A stretch of DNA of 64,000 nt from Triglochin maritima (Eukaryota; Streptophyta; Magnoliopsida; Alismatales; Juncaginaceae). The stretch covers positions 31,928,652 to 31,992,651 of the forward strand of contig OY821792.1 of the NCBI GenBank assembly GCA_963682175.1. Direction: 5' to 3'. The translations under genes and the position numbers were made by a program. The notes beneath the pieces are model-generated. The model made no database searches and had not been told where the DNA came from. It saw only the letters and a program-made list of their open reading frames with translations. Positions 11,746 through 23,234 of the stretch are shown piece by piece (positions within the stretch are counted from its first letter, which is position 1; every line of letters starts with the position of its first letter).

Positions 11746-14335
11746 CAAGTTTATCTCATTACCTAATTAATTAATTCATTATTTTTCTTATGCAATATCT
11801 CTCTCCATAATTCTCCACGAAAATTCCTTAATTCTTAAGTTTAGTTTTAGTTCTTAAGAGATCATCTTCTCAAGGGAATTTAAGAGGGGTTAGTAATTAG
11901 ATTCTAAACCCAATCGGAGATTGAGAGACTAGCTTCCCTCTCTCCGATCTTGTTTAGAGTTTGGTGAATACTCGGAGGCATCCGGCACGGCGAGAAGCAT
12001 CTCCAACGTCTCCGAATCTTCAAGAAGTTTTTGAGAACTTTTAGGTATGAATTTCGGAGTCCTTGTTTGTTTTAATAGAGTTTTGAAACTAGATGTTAAA
12101 ACAAACCGATGCATGCATGAAATAAATCAAAGAAAATTGTAATTGATCCTTATTATACATAAAAATTTCGAAAATATATATATGTATAATTAAACATGAA
12201 ATCCTACAGTGTGGACGTGTGAGCTATTTGATTACTCGAGGCTTAGGATAGTTGGATGCAAAGCCTATGCGCTGGTCGATGAGACACAACAATCGAAGCT
12301 GGATTCGAAATCGAAGGAGTGCATATTCCTTGGTTACGATAGGACAGTGAAAGGATATAAGCTTTGGAATCCGGTGAGCAAGAAGGTACTCCTACGGAGT
12401 AATGTGGTCTTTGATGAGACAAGTTTGCTCAAGGGCCTTGAGGAGAAAGAGCAGGAAGAGAATCCCATGCCGGAAGACGAAACTGAAGTTGAGGTCACGA
12501 CTTCAAGGGAAGAATCGAATCAAGAAGTTCAACATGAAACAATTGACTCACAAGTAGATGAGGAAGCTGAGCAAGAGAGTATTGATCAAGGAAGACAAAG
12601 GCACCGATGAGGTATGGTCACGGTGATGTTAGTATTACGTTTGCACTTGTTACCGAATGTGGGGACCCTTGCACATTCGAAGAAGCTATTGAGCAGGAGG
12701 ATAGGAACAAGTGGATAGTGGCCATGACCGAAGAGATGGAGTCTCTTCATAAGAATCAAACTTGGGAGTTAACGGAGCTTCCAAAGGGAAAGCGCGCGAT
12801 TGAGTGCAAGTGGATCTTCAGGAAGAAAGAAGGGTCATCTCCTATGGAGGAGATAAAGTATAAAGCAAGGTTGGTGGCAAAAGGATATTCTCAGAAGGAA
12901 GGGGTCGATTACAACGAGATATTCTCACCCGTTGTAAAGCATACCTCTATTAGAGTGTTGTTAGCTATGGTAGTTATGGACAACATGGAGTTAGAGTAGA
13001 TGGACGTGAAGACAACTTTTCTTCACGAGCACATAGAGGAAGAAATCTATATGAGGCAACCGGATGAGTTCATCGCACGAGGCAAGGAAGGACAAGTATG
13101 CAAGCTGAAGAAGTCCCTCTATGGACTTAAGCAATCACCGAGGCAGTGGTACAAAAGGTTCGATTTATTTATGATTAATAACAGTTTTGTACGGTGCGAT
13201 TATGATAGCTGTGTATACTTGCGGAGTCTTGGAGACGGAACACACGTGTTCTTGCTTCTGTATGTTGATGATATGTTGATCGCGGCTTAGGAGATGAAGC
13301 ATATAGATGATCTCAAACTGAATCTTCACGGGGAGTTTGAGATGAAAGACCTCGGAATGAAAAGAAGATTCTCGGTATGGAGATCTCCAGGGATACCGAG
13401 AAAGGTGAAATTATGCTCACTCAAAGGAGTTATATCCGGAAGATACTCGAGAGGTATAATCTCGAGAACGCCAAGCAAGTGGCCACACCTATTAGTGCTC
13501 ACTTCAAGCTCTCGTTGAAGTACAACCCCTCTACTGAAAAAGAAAGGAGAGATATGAAGAGAGTTTCATATGCTAGTGCAGTCGGATCCGTTATGTATGC
13601 TATGATCTGCACTAGGCCAGACATTTCACACGCAGTTAGCCTCGTGAGTCGTTATATGACTAACCCAGGAAAAGAGCATTGGGAAGCGTTGAAGTGGTTG
13701 TTGAGGTACCTGAAGGGAACCATGGATGTTAGCTTGAAGTTCACCAAAGATGGAGCACAAAGGCAGGTGGAGGGGTACGTTGATTCAGATTATGCTGGAG
13801 ATCTGGATAAGCGGAGGTCCACAACAGGGTACATGTTCACTTTGGGTGGAGGTCCAGTGAGTTGGAGATCGGTTCTCCAACATACTACTGCGTTGTCTAC
13901 TACGGAAGCGGAGTACATGGCTGTTGTCGATGTCGGAAAAGAAGCTATATGGTTGAAGGGTTTGGTTAGCTCTTTGGGGATGGAACAGAAAGTGACCAAA
14001 TTGCATTGCGATAGTCAAAGTGCAATTTATCTAGCCAAGGATCAGTCGTTCCATTCAAGGACCAAACATATTGAAGTAAGGTACCATAAGATCCGAGAGT
14101 GGATCGAAGAATGGCAGGTTGTTCTCCAGAAAATCGACACACGTGAGAATCCTGCAGATATGATGACCAAGGTCGTCAATCGAGAGAAGTTCGAGTTGTG
14201 CTCGAAGCTTCTTAATGTCCTCAGAGAGTGAGAAGAAGGAGCGTTCCGGGGGGTAGCGCTAAAGGTGCTTCTAGGAAGCACAACAGATGCGGGGCGGAGA
14301 AGGCTAAGGTAACAATTCTAAACCAAGGTGAAGAT

Positions 14336-15226
14336 TGTTGGAATTGGTTTATAATTGCTTAATACAGGAATTATGGGAGAATCGGTCGACCGAAATTTAA
14401 GTGTCCAGTCGACCAAATTACTCCAGGAGCCACGGGGCTCGGAACAGATCAAGGATCGGTCGATCGGTTCTGGGAATTCGGTCGACCGAAAAACGTCAGG
14501 AGATTCGGGGCTCAGGATTGATCAAGATTCGGTCGACCAGTGCTGGGTACGTGGTCGACCGAAAAGAGACAGTAGCTGCGAGATGAAAATCAGCATGCAG
14601 ATCGGTCGACCAGTGTTGGACATGCGGTCGACCGAAAACGTCCAGGAGCTTCAGGCGCTATTCAGCAGCGTGGAACGGTCGACCGGCTATGGGCACGCGG
14701 TCGACCGAATGATGGCAGTTACACAAACTAACCGAAACCCGGTCGACCGATGGGACATTCCGGTCGACCGTTTTCAGGCAGTTATGCATGATCCGAATTA
14801 TTCTCTGTATGAATTTAGCCTATTATAAATATTATTTTCGCCATAATCTTGTAACATAACATACAATACTTATTCTCTTGAGAGAGATTAGGTTAGAGAG
14901 AGATCTAGAGTGCTTTGGGAGACATATTGCTTCCAATCGTTTGTAATCTCGGAGGCTTCTCCTGTTGGAGAAGAGCTTCAAGGAAAGGAAATCCGCAGGA
15001 GACCCCCCAAGGACGTAGGCATCTTGCCAAACCTTGTAAAATCGCGTGTGTCGTGGTTTGCTTCAGGTGTGTTGTGTGATTGCTTGTTATTTCATCTTTT
15101 TTGTGTTTACTTGTTGCATTACGATTGAGAGAGAGTCAGAAGTTAATTCCGCAGTCAATATTCTATATATTTCGTGGTGGGTGTAATCTGTGTCGTGTTA
15201 GTACATCATAGATCCCCCTTCCAACA
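14336..15226 (+). repeat. 3' LTR of the copia element
   Basis: Same 891-bp length and ends as the 5' LTR. Its palindrome array occupies about 14384-14769; the two last sites, degraded in the 5' LTR, are exact here, while the second and third are degraded instead. A purine-rich tract precedes it. The target duplication TGTTT follows at 15227. Confidence 0.96.
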
Positions 15227-15231
15227 TGTTT

Positions 15232-16618
15232 CTCATTCTTGCATGTAGTTGTTGTAGCATTGCCTTATTAGTTGATGCGTGATATGCTTGATTTGATTTG
15301 GAGGTGATGAGATTTGATTTGATCTAATCAAGTCTGGCGAGTCGTTATTTAAATAAATGAAGAAGAAGACATACATAAACGGCATATGAATCCGCCTATA
15401 TATATATATATTTATATATCAAATGACCTATGTGACATGTGTGTCTCTCTTTTCAAATAATGCATGATATTACTTAGTCATATAGCTAGGTTTCTTGGAA
15501 AAAAGACACTAAATAAATGAAATGAAATATGCTTAGGCATAGACCACGTATTATATCATCCACCACCAAAGAATATCAAACCTCATCCATAAAATGGCAT
15601 TAATGGTCTCCTTAGCTTACAACTTTCATCTAAACTTAACTTTATTTATGATAAAAAAACTAAGAGTGGAATGAAACACTCGTACCTTAGACTAGATCTC
15701 CAACTTTTATTATTATCCAAATCCAACAAAAGTTCACTCCCAATAATCTAAATGCAAAAGGGGTACAATAATTTTAACTAAAGATCCAGCAGGTGGTGAT
15801 GATGGAAGAAAGCATCAACTTTATTAATATGAATAGCATATAATAATATCCACTAATAATGTTTCCAGACGACATGTTTGTTTTCATGGAAATAATTATA
15901 ACCCAAGTGGAAGTGTGGGAGGAGAATTCATCATTTTCTCCACATATATACACATACAACTTCGATTTCTCCAATTAAAGACTACTTAAACAAACAATGT
16001 GTGCGCGCGCGTTTTTAACCTATTAATTAAATATAATGAACGAAAAAGCACATCACGTACAACAGCTCAGCACTGAACAACAAATTCGAACAAAAAAAAA
16101 AACATGATGGGCCTCAATGGGCTCGACCGGCCCATAAACACCAAAACCATTTCCAGTTCCAGTCTAGGAATTCCTGATTGTTTCCTTCCCCCTCTGCACT
16201 GTTTTTTTGAGAGTTTTAAGTTAAAAAATAATATATTTTAAAGGGAGTTTGCTTCTGCCGAAGAAAGAATACTAATTTAAGATATAATTTTTTCGTGTTT
16301 ATTTGTGAAATGAAGTGTATCGTGTTCGTGTCTTCCAGTTGGGTACACAGAATTATTTTGTATCATGTTCGTGTATGGTCAACTTGACTTTTATACATGA
16401 AAATACACGAAACTACACAAAAGTCAGGTGTTGTTTGGAAGAGTGGTTTGGCCATGAAGTTGAAAGTCATATGTTGGTCCTAATTTAATTAGCGTGAGTT
16501 ATGCTGCTCGAAACTAAACGCTGAGTCCACAGTTTTGCTGCTAGATTGGCTTCTTCGCCAACCTGCAAAGGTTTGTCGTCACCATCATCTCACCCACTCA
16601 TATCCATCATGAATCATC

Positions 16619-16676
<58 letters not shown>

Positions 16677-17548
16677 CTGGTCCCACTTTGTCATGCCTTT
16701 TTTTCCCTTCTAGGTTGGTTGTTCACCTCACCTACCACTTAGATACTGCTTATCATTTCATATTTGAATTTGAATATATACTTGTTCTTTCCATTGTTTC
16801 CTTGTTTTTTTATCATCAAAAGTTGGAATAAGTTTACTGATTGTTTAATTGGGAAACTAGTGACTTCTGAAAGAAGGGTTGGTTATTTCTTGAAGTGTTG
16901 ATATATGGCAATGGCATTAATTTGTGGATTAGTGAGTGTGTCATCGGAGATGGCAGTGCAGATGTTGACTGTTAACATGTGGAGGTAGAGAGGGGTTTGG
17001 GTATCCCTGTCTCACCTACTTTTCACCAAACTCTTGCCAATGCCTCACCAATCCATTCATTCCACAGCGATGGTAGAAATTTTTCTATATCCTGAACCCA
17101 CTGCACAGAACACATCTGTATTGGCTTTTTTTTTTTACCAGGCCTCAATCTATGCATCTATCTGTCTATATATATATATTGGTCCCAAACAAAGAAGTGT
17201 CCCTGACTTTTCATCGCAAAGCATGTAAATTACTTACCAAGTATATACGTCAAATCGGCTAAAGTTGACTTAAGACTTCTAATCAAACTCTAAATCTATT
17301 GTAATCCTCCTATTTGCTACCAAGTCGAACTCAACTAAAGTCCAACCCAAAAGTCGATAAACGTCAAACCCTCACCGCATCTATTTTGTTGTGTTTGTTT
17401 CCTTTGAGCGATCGACTCGGGACCAAATCCCAGCATTGGTTTTTTTTTTACAATCACGTTTGACGTGATTATAAATATTCAACAAGAAAATAATTCTGGT
17501 GGGTCCCACCCACCGATATAATAACTCACTCACCAACTCTTGTTTGTT
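15232..17548. other. AT-rich intergenic DNA
   Basis: Continuation of the flank into which the copia element inserted. No gene was recognised. It contains a long AT microsatellite and several poly-T or poly-A tracts. Short open frames (for example 17034-17228) look like chance. Confidence 0.6.
16621..16674. repeat. (AT)n microsatellite, 27 units
   Basis: Uninterrupted AT dinucleotide repeat of about 54 bp. Confidence 0.97.
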
Positions 17549-17556
17549 CTCATAGC

Positions 17557-18041
17557 TAGGGGTGTAAACGGGACGGGTAATACCCGTATACCCGGTCACC
17601 CGTCCCGGGCGGGTACGGGTATGGGTACAAAAATCCATACCCGTTTAAAAATTCAAACCCGTATACCCGTACCCGTTTACCCGCTTAATAAACGGGTCGG
17701 GTACGGGTATACGCATTACCCATACCCGTTTACCCGTATACCCGTTAAGATATATTATATTATATGTATAATATTTTTTAAATATTTTATATGTTATATA
17801 TTATATATTTTTTTATATAATATACATTTTATATAATATATATTATATTTTTATATATTATATATTATACCCGCTATACCCGTTTACCCGCCCCGTACCC
17901 GCTAACTTAACGGGTACGTGTCGGGTACGGGTATATATGTTTTTTGCCGGGTATATACCCGTACCCGTACCCGCTAATTTAGCCGGGTACGGGTAAGGGT
18001 AGGGGCATACCCGACCCGTACCCGACCCGTTTACACCCCTA
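17557..18041. mobile_element. hAT-type MITE rich in ACCCGT repeats
   Basis: A 485-bp element with perfect 16-bp terminal inverted repeats TAGGGGTGTAAACGGG. It is flanked by an 8-bp target duplication with one mismatch: CTCATAGC at 17549-17556 and CTCATAAC at 18042-18049. Arms are made of short runs of (T)ACCCG and its complement, with an AT-rich middle (about 17750-17870). An 8-bp duplication and a TAGGG terminus fit the hAT superfamily. No coding capacity. Confidence 0.9.
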
Positions 18042-18049
18042 CTCATAAC

Positions 18050-19218
18050 ACCTCAAGACCAACTTTTACTGGGTACCTCCGAGCATCGTGTTTTCTCTCT
18101 CAGTCACATCATTCTTTCTCTGTCACATCGACACAAATCAATTTCTTTATAAATTCCTTAATCATTATTCAATTTACACAATCACGTTACTGTTACGTCA
18201 TTATATTTATTCTCTTATCTAAAACTCTCAAAACAATCAACAAAATATATTAATAATCATTATTGTAATCACTCAATTTAATTAATTCATTCGATTTGAA
18301 TTAACAATTAATATATAAATACGAAAAATATTTTTCTTACGTTAATACAAAACCTAATTAATTAACACTAATACATTAACATCAATACATTAATTTAAAT
18401 ATATACCAAAATATTTTTCTTACATCAATATATTAACTACAATTAAATTATAAAACCTAAATAATTAAATTACAATTTAACTAATCAATACATTAATTTA
18501 AATATACACCAAAACATTTTTCTTTTAACTAAAATACCAAAACAAAAAAAACTAACCAATCCGGGGGGCACGTCACCCCCCTGGCGGTTTTGCATGAGAA
18601 CCACCCTCCCGTTAAGGGCACCCGTAACGGGAGGACATTTTGGGCGCCCGAAATAGGCGCCAAAATGCCCTTCCTTAGCGGGAGGGTGGTTCTCGGGTGG
18701 AACCCCCCAAGGACTTTTTAACGGGTGCTCTTTTTTGGCGCCCGAAATGCCCTCCTTTAACGGGAGGGCGGTTCCTGGGCCGAACCGCCTGGGCACTTTT
18801 TCACGCAGATTTCCGCCCGAAAATCCGCCCGGGCGCTCGATCTGGGGTCGACGTGCCCCCCTCGGATTGGTTAATTTCTTTTTATATTTTAAAAATGTTA
18901 AAAAATGTTTTAAAAATTATTTTAAATCGTTTTTTCAATTTTTTTATGAAATTATGTTTTTTTATTTGATTATATTTTTAATTTTTTTTATACCCATAAT
19001 TGATCTCCAAATGACGTAAATGTAGGATGTCTGGGTTATTTCTGAACGTGATTAAGAAAAATTTAAAGAGTTTGATTTGTACCGACGGGCGGATAGAAAA
19101 AAATAAGACGGTCTCACTCACCACCAACCGCACTCACCAACTCCTTATCTGTCATCAGTTCTTCGCTATTATAAGTGTATACACACACACACGAAAAGAT
19201 GGAACCAAAACCACAACG
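18050..19218. repeat. AT-rich flank with a GC-rich palindromic repeat (about 18560-18880), upstream of CYP98A
   Basis: The core at about 18560-18880 opens with CCAATCCGGGGGGCACGTC and closes with its approximate complement GACGTGCCCCCCTCGGATTGG. Several inverted GGAGGG/CCCTCC and GGCGCCCGAAAT blocks lie between. AT-rich sequence flanks it on both sides. A shorter relative is at about 62060-62165. It is probably a non-autonomous DNA element of unassigned superfamily; I could not fix the outer ends. The final part is the proximal promoter and leader of the gene at 19219. Confidence 0.55.
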
Positions 19219-22200
19219 ATGATGACTCCACCCCTCCTTTTGCTTCTTCTTCTTCTTCTTCTTCTTCTTCTCCCAATAATCGTGTATTTCCTGTTCCGGT
19301 GGTTGTTGGTGGGCCCACCACGGTACCCACCTGGACCACGCCCGACCCCAATAGTGGGCAACCTGAACCACGTCAAGCCCGTCCGATTCCGGTGCTTCCA
19401 GGAGTGGGCCCAAAAGTATGGCCCAATAATCTCGGTGTGGATCGGATCCACCCTCAACGTCGTCGTCCACACCCCTTCCCTCGCCCGGGAGGTCCTCAAA
19501 GACAACGACCAGGCCTTGGCCGATCGACACCGGACCCGATCCGCCGCCAGATTCAGCAGGGACGGCAAAGATCTCATCTGGGCCGACTATGGCCCCCACT
19601 ACGTCAAGGTCAGGAAGGTCTGCAATCTCGAGCTTTTCACTCCCAAGAGGTTGGAGGCGTTGAGGCCCATCAGGGAGGATGAGGTCACTGCCATGGTTGA
19701 GTCGCTCTACAACAACTGCGTCACTCAAGGTATGTAAAAACTCACCGATGGTCCGATACATACATAATCTTGTGTTGTGACAATTCCTTTGGAAGTTGCA
19801 ACTTGTGTTTAGACTTTCCTTCTAGGTTCCAAAATAGAGGAACATTTGGGTATCATTGGAAGGTGGTGTTGATTGCTCAAACGAATTACATATCGTCCAA
19901 GGCTCAATATTTACTATTTGACGATTGGAGAGAGATCAATTGGTTGATCGGGATAACTAGTCAGAATACTACTTAGGCTAGTTGACTATTGATTGGTCGA
20001 CCCATTTTTAAATCATTTGACCTTCAGATAGTTCACTGGCATGTAAGAGGTTCAACAACTGAATGTGGCAATGGGTATGGACTGGAGTTTTCTTTGAACA
20101 CTATCATTATTGTGGTAGACTTCCCTTTCTAGTAGCCCCACAAAAAATGAAACATTGAGGTACTTTGGATTTTTAGGTTTGGAGCACATATTTGAAAATA
20201 GACCATGGTTTAAGATGTGTGTGCTAGGAAATGGAAGGTTTACCGTAGTCATGGTTTTCAGTTCTTTTTTGATTGGCTTGAAGAAATTATGTATGGGAAT
20301 TTTAGTTCAAGGTACCGTTTGTTCGCAATAAATGCTAGGAAATAGAGAGTGTTGTGTTGCTTAAACACAGAGCTTGGGTCTTGGCTACTACTCCAGTGGC
20401 ACTGCCAAAATATTTTAGTCAGGCGTTGGCATTTATTATAGCAAGAGTAGAAGACCTGGTTTAAAATGTAATGCAACGTGTGTATACACACACACACACA
20501 CACACACACATATGGAAATACCAGCTTATATGATAAATTGAAGGTGAGGTATTAGCCTTTTATGTCTAGAAAAATATGGGTTTATTGGAAATAAGTGAGC
20601 GACCTCCATCCTTTTTTCTTCTAATTATTTGAGAATCAGTTAGTCTCATTTTGCCCCGGATGAGTCTCTATGGTGCCATTTCGACGCTTTTGCTCTCTAT
20701 CTTGTCACTCTGAACATTCCTGAGTTGGGCTTCTCCGGTTTGCTGGTTCAATACCCGATTTGATAACCTGGTAACCATGGGGAAATTTCCAATGCTCAGT
20801 TCTCTTACTGGTCGGGGACCGGCCTATGGCACATGACGTCGTCACTCCAGCGAGGTTGGGAAGGTTCAGTCTGTTGCCTTCATCGGGAGGCTCTTACATG
20901 GAGTTTCTGTCAGGACAGACAATTTATGTGCTTTTCAGATTCCCTTAAGTTTGGATTCTCAAAATCTCCTTCCAGTGGAAAGGATTCTTATCTTCATGGG
21001 ATTTTGCCTTTTGCATGAAGGAAGTCGTTGAGGTCTCTGAACTGGATTGCCTGCTGATTTTATTTAATATACTTGATATGTTTGATTCATGCTTTAAGCT
21101 TACTACTTAGTATTTGGGTTCGTGTAGAAATTAGTTCTAGAATGTGAAATTTCGTAGAAATTAGCTGTTTCTTTTAAGATTTTTACTAAAAACTTCAGCA
21201 ATCTGGATTTGCCAGTATTTTTTTAAAGCATTTTGTGTTCTATCATCTATTGAATGTGTAAGTAAGAATTTCGTGGTCCTGCTTCTGACTGAATTAATGT
21301 CTTATTCTAACTTTCGTTGGGAGTTGTTGAAGTTGCTTTTGGTTCCTTGGTAGTTGTTTTGTCGGTCACCAACTTGCCACCAAACTTTTGGATCTTTTAT
21401 ATTTAACAACTAATGGTTTAATGTTGCACTTATGCTAACCTTTTATATTAAACTGATGAATTGCACGTGCCACTGTAAAAACTGTTGTAATTGAAGAAGT
21501 GAAGGTCATATTTATCGGTTTGTTTTCGCCTGAATCCAAACCTCAGATCGTTCTGTTTAGTGCCATCTGTTAATGCATTGTTTTTTCAACGGGAAATAGC
21601 AAGGTGCTTAGTTGACTTTTCTATTTTGGTTGAGGACTTTCGATTGAGTTGTTAAAGCATTGTTAAGAGAAAATCAAGAAAAATCTTTGTATCGGAGGAT
21701 TGACTGTTTTATTTCAAATGGAAGTACTTCAAAAATGAGTTTAACATCTGTGATATGTCTGTTGCAACTTATTGTCAAATTGTGTGGCTAATTTTTCTAT
21801 TTTTTCACAGAGAAAGCTGGAAAGCCTTTGGTGGTTAAGAATTACCTTGCCTCTGTTGCATTCAATAACATAACAAGGCTTGCATTTGGCAAGCGTTTCA
21901 TGAGAGCCGACGGTTCAATAGATGAGCAGGGAAAGGAATTCAAAGCTATAACTGCCAATGGGCTGAAGCTCGGTGCTTCTCTTGCCATAGCAGAGCATAT
22001 ACCCTGGCTGAGATGGTTATTCCCACTAGAGGAAGAGGTGTTTGCGAAGCATGGTGCCCAAAGGGATCGCCTGACAAAAGAAATCATGGATGAACATACT
22101 GCCGCGCGACAGAAGGGTGGAGCTAAGCATCATTTCGTTGATGCGCTCCTCACCCTCAAGGACCAGTATGACCTCAGTGATGATACAGTCATTGGACTGC

Positions 22201-23234
22201 TCTGGGTATGTAGTATTAAGACTAACTTTTTCTACTCATTTTATCCTTTAAGATCGAAGTAAATTGTACATACATCTGATTGTGAAAATTAAATAAGAAA
22301 ACATTCAACTACCTGGAAAAGTATATTTGATCACAACTTTTTTTCAGAAGTTGTGAAGGAAGGGAAAACGAGGATGATATTTTTTTCAAGATTTTCTGGT
22401 GGAATGCTTTCTGAAAGTCGTTAATTTGATAAAGTATATATCTGTTAAATTTAGTAATAATTTGACCTGTTCTGCCGAGTACAAGAAGTTATCCATTGTT
22501 TCTCAAGTTAGTATTACAGATAGCAGTTTGTCTTAAGTAGTGGCTTATGCAGAATACATTTTGAAATTACTTTTTCTTGTAATTTGCAGGACATGATCAC
22601 AGCCGGCATGGACACCACAGTGATATCAGTGGAGTGGGCTATGGCTGAGCTGGTAAAGAACCCAAGGGTTCAGGAGAAAGCGCAAGAAGAGCTGGACCGC
22701 GTCATTGGGGACGAACGCGTCATGAATGAAACAGACTTCTCCAATCTCCCCTACTTACAATGTGTGGCAAAAGAGGCACTTAGGTTGCACCCACCAACGC
22801 CACTAATGCTCCCTCACAAGGCCAGTGCCAATGTTAAGCTTGGTGGCTACGATGTCCCAAAGGGTGCAAATGTTCACGTGAATGTCTGGGCTGTGGCACG
22901 GGATTCTGAAGCCTGGAAGGAACCCTCAACATTCCGTCCAGAGCGATTCCTCGAGGAGGACGTAAACATAAAAGGCAATGACTTCAGGTTGCTGCCCTTT
23001 GGAGCCGGACGACGCGTTTGCCCAGGAGCTCAGCTGGGCCTCAACCTGGTTCAGTCCATGATTGGGCATCTACTGCACCAATTCAAATGGACATTGCCTG
23101 AAGGGGTCAAACCAGAAGACATTGATATGTCTGAAAGTCCTGGAATGGTCACCTTCATGAAGACCTCATTGCAAGCAGTTGCCACACCTAGGCTGCCACC
23201 GCACCTCTACAAGCGTATTGAGGCTGACATGTAA
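19219..23234 (+). CDS. CYP98A: Cytochrome P450 CYP98A, p-coumaroyl shikimate/quinate 3'-hydroxylase
   Basis: Endoplasmic-reticulum P450 of the phenylpropanoid pathway. CYP98A enzymes hydroxylate the 3' position of p-coumaroyl shikimate or quinate, supplying caffeoyl units for lignin monomers and chlorogenic acid. Three exons (19219-19729, 21811-22205, 22590-23234) join in frame to 516 residues, close to the family's ~508. Visible features: a leucine-rich N-terminal membrane anchor (a 13-Leu run), the hinge [13 protein letters not shown]-helix AGMDTT at 307-312, ExxR at 364-367, PERF at 419-422, and the heme loop [10 protein letters not shown] with Cys446. Intron 1 is about 2.1 kb. An open frame extends upstream of 19219, but the ATG pair at 19219/19222 directly precedes the anchor and is the likely start. 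No lesion seen. Confidence 0.96.
20486..20510. repeat. (CA)n microsatellite in CYP98A intron 1
   Basis: Dinucleotide ACAC run within the long first intron. The rest of that intron shows no recognised gene or repeat boundary. Confidence 0.9.

Larger units (their letters stand above)
10160..12208 (+). mobile_element. Solo LTR of the 2-kb copia family, nested in the integrase region
   Basis: A 2049-bp LTR starting TGAAGGGAATG and ending CCTACA, flanked by the 5-bp duplication GTGTG (10155-10159 and 12209-12213). Removing it and one duplicate restores the reading frame of the host element across the junction. No internal domain is present, so it is a solo LTR left by LTR-LTR recombination. It is highly similar to 39825-41872 and, inverted, to 1-589. 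U3 contains a palindrome array and a TATA box. Confidence 0.95.
8531..14231 (+). pseudogene. copia gag-pol polyprotein, broken by stops, frameshifts and an LTR insertion
   Basis: Remains of a copia polyprotein. Gag runs from about 8531, with a frame change near 8600-8650 (GKGNFPTWQRRVRALMSQ is in a different frame from the downstream KMADEKWESLNLRAIE part), to a TGA at 9122. The same frame continues through a CCHC zinc knuckle (CFFCKKVGHMKHDC) and the protease motif WILDTGASFHM to a TGA at 9431. Sequence between protease and the pre-integrase part (LWHMRLGHM, near 9518) appears deleted. Integrase follows (HSDVWGP, TDNGGEY) and is split at 10159/12209 by a solo LTR. Reverse transcriptase has YVDDM near 13261. 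RNase H ends at 14231. Further stops lie near 9638, 9789, 12607, 12997 and 13288, with a frame change near 13355. Not functional. Confidence 0.93.
7613..15226 (+). mobile_element. Ty1/copia LTR retrotransposon, full-length but decayed, with a nested solo LTR
   Basis: A complete copia-type element. It has two 891-bp LTRs (7613-8503 and 14336-15226) starting TGTTGGAATTGG and ending CCAACA, and a 5-bp target duplication TGTTT at 7608-7612 and 15227-15231. A primer-binding site and a polypurine-like tract (about 14322-14335) are present, and domains run in copia order: gag, zinc knuckle, protease, integrase, reverse transcriptase, RNase H. Without the solo LTR and its duplicated target the element is about 5.56 kb. 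I count roughly 50 differences between the LTRs (about 5.6%), mostly transitions. The coding region has several stops and frameshifts, so it is not autonomous. Confidence 0.96.

Noticed and set aside
19027..19218. 64-residue N-terminal extension of CYP98A
   Set aside because: The P450 membrane anchor begins right after the ATG pair at 19219/19222; the upstream part is leader sequence that happens to be open.
19114..19761. 215-codon frame on the minus strand over CYP98A exon 1
   Set aside because: Shadow of the GC-rich coding exon on the opposite strand.
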